Below, piece by piece: positions 61,189 through 64,000 of a DNA stretch of 64,000 bases; the stretch's first letter is position 1; every line of letters begins with the position of its first letter. Under the pieces are notes generated by a model, which was not told the DNA's origin, did not search any database, and was given only the letters and a program-made list of their open reading frames with translations. A program made the position numbers and the translations under genes. The stretch covers positions 1-64,000 of the forward strand of contig JAZMZV010000233.1 of the NCBI GenBank assembly GCA_045586185.1, written 5' to 3'. This DNA comes from RUG11551 sp045586185. Its GTDB lineage: Bacteria; Planctomycetota; Planctomycetia; Pirellulales; Thermoguttaceae.

Positions 61189-62826
61189 ATGACATTCCCA
61201 ACCAGACGCGATTTTCTGAAGGTTTCCGCTTTAACTCTGACAGAGTTATTCTGTTTACCCGCGTTTGCGGACGAGCCGATTGAACTGGTCGTTCTTCATA
61301 CAAACGACCATCACGGAGCAATTGTTCCTACAAACGGTCAGGGAGGGCTGGCGATTCGATCAACAATAATCAATCGCGAACGCGCCAAATACAAAAACGT
61401 CCTGCTGGTCGATTCCGGCGATTACAATACCGGTCAGCCGATTTCAAACGAGTTTTACGCCAAGCCGGATTTGCTTGCTTATAAACTCATGAAATACGAC
61501 GTGATGACGATTGGCAATCACGAATTCGATCAGTCCAAAGAAATCTATCAGGAGCAGGTAGATTTCTTAACGTCTAATGATGAGAACGCCTCAATTTCTC
61601 TGGTTAATGCCAACGTTCATTATAAATCCAACGGAGAACTCGTCTTGCCGCCGTACGTTGTCAAACAGATAGCAGGAATTCGCGTTGGCGTATTTGGCGT
61701 ACTAATTAACCAGCCCAGCCTCTTGGACGCTTCAAGCTATATTACCATTGACAACGAAATTGAAACGGCTAAAAATACAGTCAAGACGCTTCGCGAAATC
61801 GAAAAGACGGACTTTATAATCGCCCTGACTCACATGGGCGACGTCAAGCTCTTTGACGGGCACGTTACGTCCGTCGATTTGGGAAACGCCGTTGAAGGAA
61901 TTGATCTGATTGTAGACGGGCACGCCCATTCGTATTTCACCCAACCCAAGCCAACTCAAAACGCGCCGGTGGTTACAGCAAACGCATACGGCCGCTATGT
62001 CGGCAAGGCGATATTTAAAATTCAGAACGGAAAGGTAACGTTGGACTCCTGGACGGCAATTCCCGTTACCGCTGATACCGAGCCGGACCCAGTTATCACA
62101 AAGGCGATGGAACCGTACATTCAAAAAGCGTCAGCCGATTTAAAGACCGTCATTGCTCATTCGTCCGCGCCATTCCCGCTGGGCGAGAAAGAATCTCGTG
62201 TGGGCGAATGCGCGGTATGCAATCTCATCTGCGACGCCATATACGAGTTTCTCATTCAGAACAAAACGCCCGTCGATTTCGTTCTCAGCAACGGCGGCGT
62301 CTTTCGCGCCGGGCTGCCTCAAGGCGATATTACAAAGGAGAATATCAAAGCCTGTCTGCCATACGACAACACGCTGGTTTTGATTGATATGAAGGGTTCA
62401 GACGTTCTCAATCTGTTTAAGTTCGTCGCTTCCGTCTACCAAACCAACGGCGCGTTCGGACAGGTTTCCAAACAGGTGCGATATACAATCACGTATGACA
62501 ACGGAGTCAACGGCAAGATTTCCGATTTGACGATTGATTCCAAGCCCGTCGATCCGGAAAGAGTTTATAGATTTGCCGTCAACAGCTATATGTACAATGG
62601 CGGCGACGGGTACGACATTCTCAAACAGCGCGCAATAAAAGCCGCTGATATCAATGTCCTTGTTACTGACGCCGTTATTGATGCGCTAAAGCAGTCTGCT
62701 CAGCCGATCGCCCCTGTTCTCGACGGTCGAATCGTCGTTCGCGGCGGGCTGGATCAGTACAAGTATATTACCGAACCGGAAAAGAAAACAACAGAAGACA
62801 ACTCTGCGAACGAACCATCTCGATAA
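61189..62826 (+). CDS. Tat-exported 5'-nucleotidase/metallophosphatase
   Basis: 545 residues. The N-terminus MTFPTRRDFLKVSAL is a twin-arginine signal. The metallophosphatase domain (about 30-280) has HTNDHHG, DSGDYNTG and GNHEFD metal-binding motifs, and GHAHS late in the fold. The C-terminal 5'-nucleotidase domain (about 310-500) has NGGVFRAGLPQGDI and YMYNGGDGYD for nucleoside stacking. It should release phosphate from nucleotides outside the cytoplasm. No Shine-Dalgarno motif. A minus-strand terminator overlaps its stop. Confidence 0.93.
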   Translation: MTFPTRRDFLKVSALTLTELFCLPAFADEPIELVVLHTNDHHGAIVPTNGQGGLAIRSTIINRERAKYKNVLLVDSGDYNTGQPISNEFYAKPDLLAYKLMKYDVMTIGNHEFDQSKEIYQEQVDFLTSNDENASISLVNANVHYKSNGELVLPPYVVKQIAGIRVGVFGVLINQPSLLDASSYITIDNEIETAKNTVKTLREIEKTDFIIALTHMGDVKLFDGHVTSVDLGNAVEGIDLIVDGHAHSYFTQPKPTQNAPVVTANAYGRYVGKAIFKIQNGKVTLDSWTAIPVTADTEPDPVITKAMEPYIQKASADLKTVIAHSSAPFPLGEKESRVGECAVCNLICDAIYEFLIQNKTPVDFVLSNGGVFRAGLPQGDITKENIKACLPYDNTLVLIDMKGSDVLNLFKFVASVYQTNGAFGQVSKQVRYTITYDNGVNGKISDLTIDSKPVDPERVYRFAVNSYMYNGGDGYDILKQRAIKAADINVLVTDAVIDALKQSAQPIAPVLDGRIVVRGGLDQYKYITEPEKKTTEDNSANEPSR

Positions 62827-62865
62827 AAAACGTCTAACGTCCCTGACAATACGGGGCGTTAGACG
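62825..62865 (-). terminator. Terminator of the DUF1571 gene
   Basis: CGTCTAACG (62831-62839) and CGTTAGACG (62857-62865) pair perfectly. On the minus strand the stem is followed by six T residues at 62830-62825, which overlap the stop of the convergent nucleotidase gene. Confidence 0.8.
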
Positions 62866-62911
62866 AACAATTGTTGAACGCTTTCGTCAGTCCTGAAACG
62901 GTTCCTGTTTT

Positions 62912-63823
62912 TTATTCAGGAATTGTCAGGCTCTTTTTGAATTCATACCGGGGGTTGCGATAGTCAAAATCAGCGTCTGTTACAGTAATATTCGGAATGA
63001 TATTGGTATACGTAAACTCTTCCCGAATCGTTGCAACTCCGGACGAGTCTGGCCAGTTGTAACAAACAAACCGGACGGGAATCTGGTACTGGTTATCGAT
63101 AAACACCTGTCCTTTATAGAACGGAAAAACGTTTGACTTGGGCTCATGCGTTATTTGAATAACCGTACAGGCGCGATTGTCAATGGAAGCGTTTTCAATG
63201 AACTCGATTTTGCAATCGGGAAACTGTTCTGCTGAATGCGCGACGTCCAGAAGCTGCTTCATCATGCTGGCAATTCCCAACTCCTTCAACGAGTGATTGG
63301 ATTCAGAATGAGCCATTTGGCTGTCCATTTTGATGGCTCTGGTAATACGGGCCAGAGCAGGGCGATAACCGCCTTTGGTAACGATAATTCTGTCGTTGTT
63401 CTGTCCTTCGACGTATACAATTTCACGACCAACAATGTCGTCCGGCGTGATATATTTCATATAGACGCTAAAAGGCTCAGCTCGAAAAATCATCTGCGCC
63501 CGGCGCATATCCTGCAATTCGCCGCGAACGGTTTCTCGCATTGTTACAATACAGGCGTAAGAACCGAACTGACGGTTGATGGTTCTGAATCGCACCTTGG
63601 CGTCGTTAATCATCTGCTCAAACGCCTGCCACTGTTCTTCTGGAACCGGCAGACCAGGGGTCAGACGCTCTGGCTGCGGCTGCGTTGAATATGGAATCGG
63701 ACGGTTGACTCTGTAATCAACCAGATTCGATTTGTCCAGTACGCTGTGCGTCTGAGCAAACGATGCGCCAGTTGTTACAACAACAGTCATAAAAGCGGCA
63801 ATAAATCGAAGGGGCGTTCTCAT
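62912..63823 (-). CDS. Secreted DUF1571 protein
   Basis: 303 residues from the ATG at 63823 (RTPLRFIAAFMTVVV next), preferred over ATGs at 63835 and 63865 since the first lies inside the -10 box and the second gives an odd N-terminal extension. The signal peptide ends near ASFAQ. The body has the features of DUF1571: YACIVTMRETVRGELQ, PFSVYMKYITPDDIVGREIVYVEG, and late YNWPDSSG. This family is common in planctomycetes and of unknown role; its fold may resemble LolA/outer-membrane lipoprotein carriers. A terminator follows. Confidence 0.85.
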   Translation of the reverse strand: MRTPLRFIAAFMTVVVTTGASFAQTHSVLDKSNLVDYRVNRPIPYSTQPQPERLTPGLPVPEEQWQAFEQMINDAKVRFRTINRQFGSYACIVTMRETVRGELQDMRRAQMIFRAEPFSVYMKYITPDDIVGREIVYVEGQNNDRIIVTKGGYRPALARITRAIKMDSQMAHSESNHSLKELGIASMMKQLLDVAHSAEQFPDCKIEFIENASIDNRACTVIQITHEPKSNVFPFYKGQVFIDNQYQIPVRFVCYNWPDSSGVATIREEFTYTNIIPNITVTDADFDYRNPRYEFKKSLTIPE

Positions 63824-63833
63824 GGCGTCAATC

Positions 63834-63839
63834 ATTATA
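63834..63839 (-). promoter_or_regulatory. -10 box of the DUF1571 gene
   Basis: On the minus strand a perfect TATAAT lies 10 bases before the ATG at 63823, giving a leader of a few bases at most. No good -35 is seen. Confidence 0.4.
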
Positions 63840-64000
63840 TACTTGTCGGGAAAATGCATTTTCACTTCTTTTGGATATTTTAATTCATATTCGAAAAGAA
63901 TAAAGATTAAAACGAATGTATTTTTAAAAACGAATAAAACTTTTTTTCTGGTTATGACGTTTTTAGCGGATTTATCAAATTTAACGATTGTAACGATTAT

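Overview
The window is a chromosomal segment of medium G+C that most probably comes from a planctomycete (Planctomycetota), perhaps a host-associated Thermoguttaceae-like lineage. Evidence: three secreted proteins end in a PEP-CTERM sorting tail, and there are SHD1, DUF1571, DUF6798-like, PQQ-propeller (DWPQYRG start), DUF6807/PmoA-like and DUF58 proteins. An LPS/Kdo gene (kdsD) sits beside a large LptC/LptA-like protein. Genes are spaced loosely, Shine-Dalgarno motifs are often absent, and several genes appear leaderless. No CRISPR array, rRNA, integrase or complete insertion sequence is visible.

Layout. 1-4.7 kb (minus): a truncated secreted glycosidase-like gene, a TrpF-like TIM barrel and a secreted GH10 xylanase. 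5.1-6.7 kb: gltX. 6.9-13.6 kb: two tandem paralogous 1030-1044 residue LamG/PEP-CTERM proteins, then tRNA-Ala(GGC). 14-17.2 kb: a secreted hypothetical protein, an ExbD-like protein and a third PEP-CTERM protein. 17.5-20 kb: a Cys-rich lipoprotein convergent with an acidic-repeat SHD1 protein. 20.4-28.4 kb: a DUF58 protein diverging from kdsD, the LptC-like protein, a RluD-family pseudouridine synthase and a secreted hypothetical. 28.5-36.6 kb: a PQQ propeller protein, a thioesterase, a low-GC restriction-modification pair (HincII-like nuclease plus beta-class methyltransferase), amrS, a ComF-like protein, rex and a protoporphyrinogen oxidase. 37-44.9 kb: dnaE, then an opposing cluster of a Nif3-like protein, an HtrA-like pseudoprotease, an UPF0173 hydrolase and a Ser/Thr kinase. 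45-51 kb: a PDZ protein, a Tat-exported DUF6807 protein, a second DUF58 protein and a lipoprotein. 51-57.8 kb: hisF, pilT, a membrane-anchored GspE/PilB-like pseudo-ATPase, an AraC regulator and dprA. 57.8-63.9 kb: a polytopic membrane protein, a TMEM43-family protein, a Tat-exported 5'-nucleotidase and a DUF1571 protein.

The most unusual feature is a dispersed family of about twenty inverted-repeat elements. Most are arms of degenerate tandem heptamers (GGGAATA/TATTCCC, TTAGTGG/CCACTTA, TAGCTNN, GGCAGTA and similar) around a short GC-rich core such as TTCGCCTGCGGCGAA or ACGCAAGCGC. Most lie between genes, but several sit in frame inside genes; two inserts in different genes encode almost the same peptide (RQETVGSS and RQEAVGSS). 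They resemble in form the heptameric repeats of cyanobacteria and, in their in-gene insertion, the Rickettsia palindromic elements, although I see no homology to either.

Other points of interest are two degenerate enzymes (HtrA-like with all three triad residues replaced; PilB-like with an altered Walker A), five or so genes whose predicted -10 box lies only 6-10 bases before the start codon, and a perfect palindrome over the predicted -10 of the restriction-modification operon.
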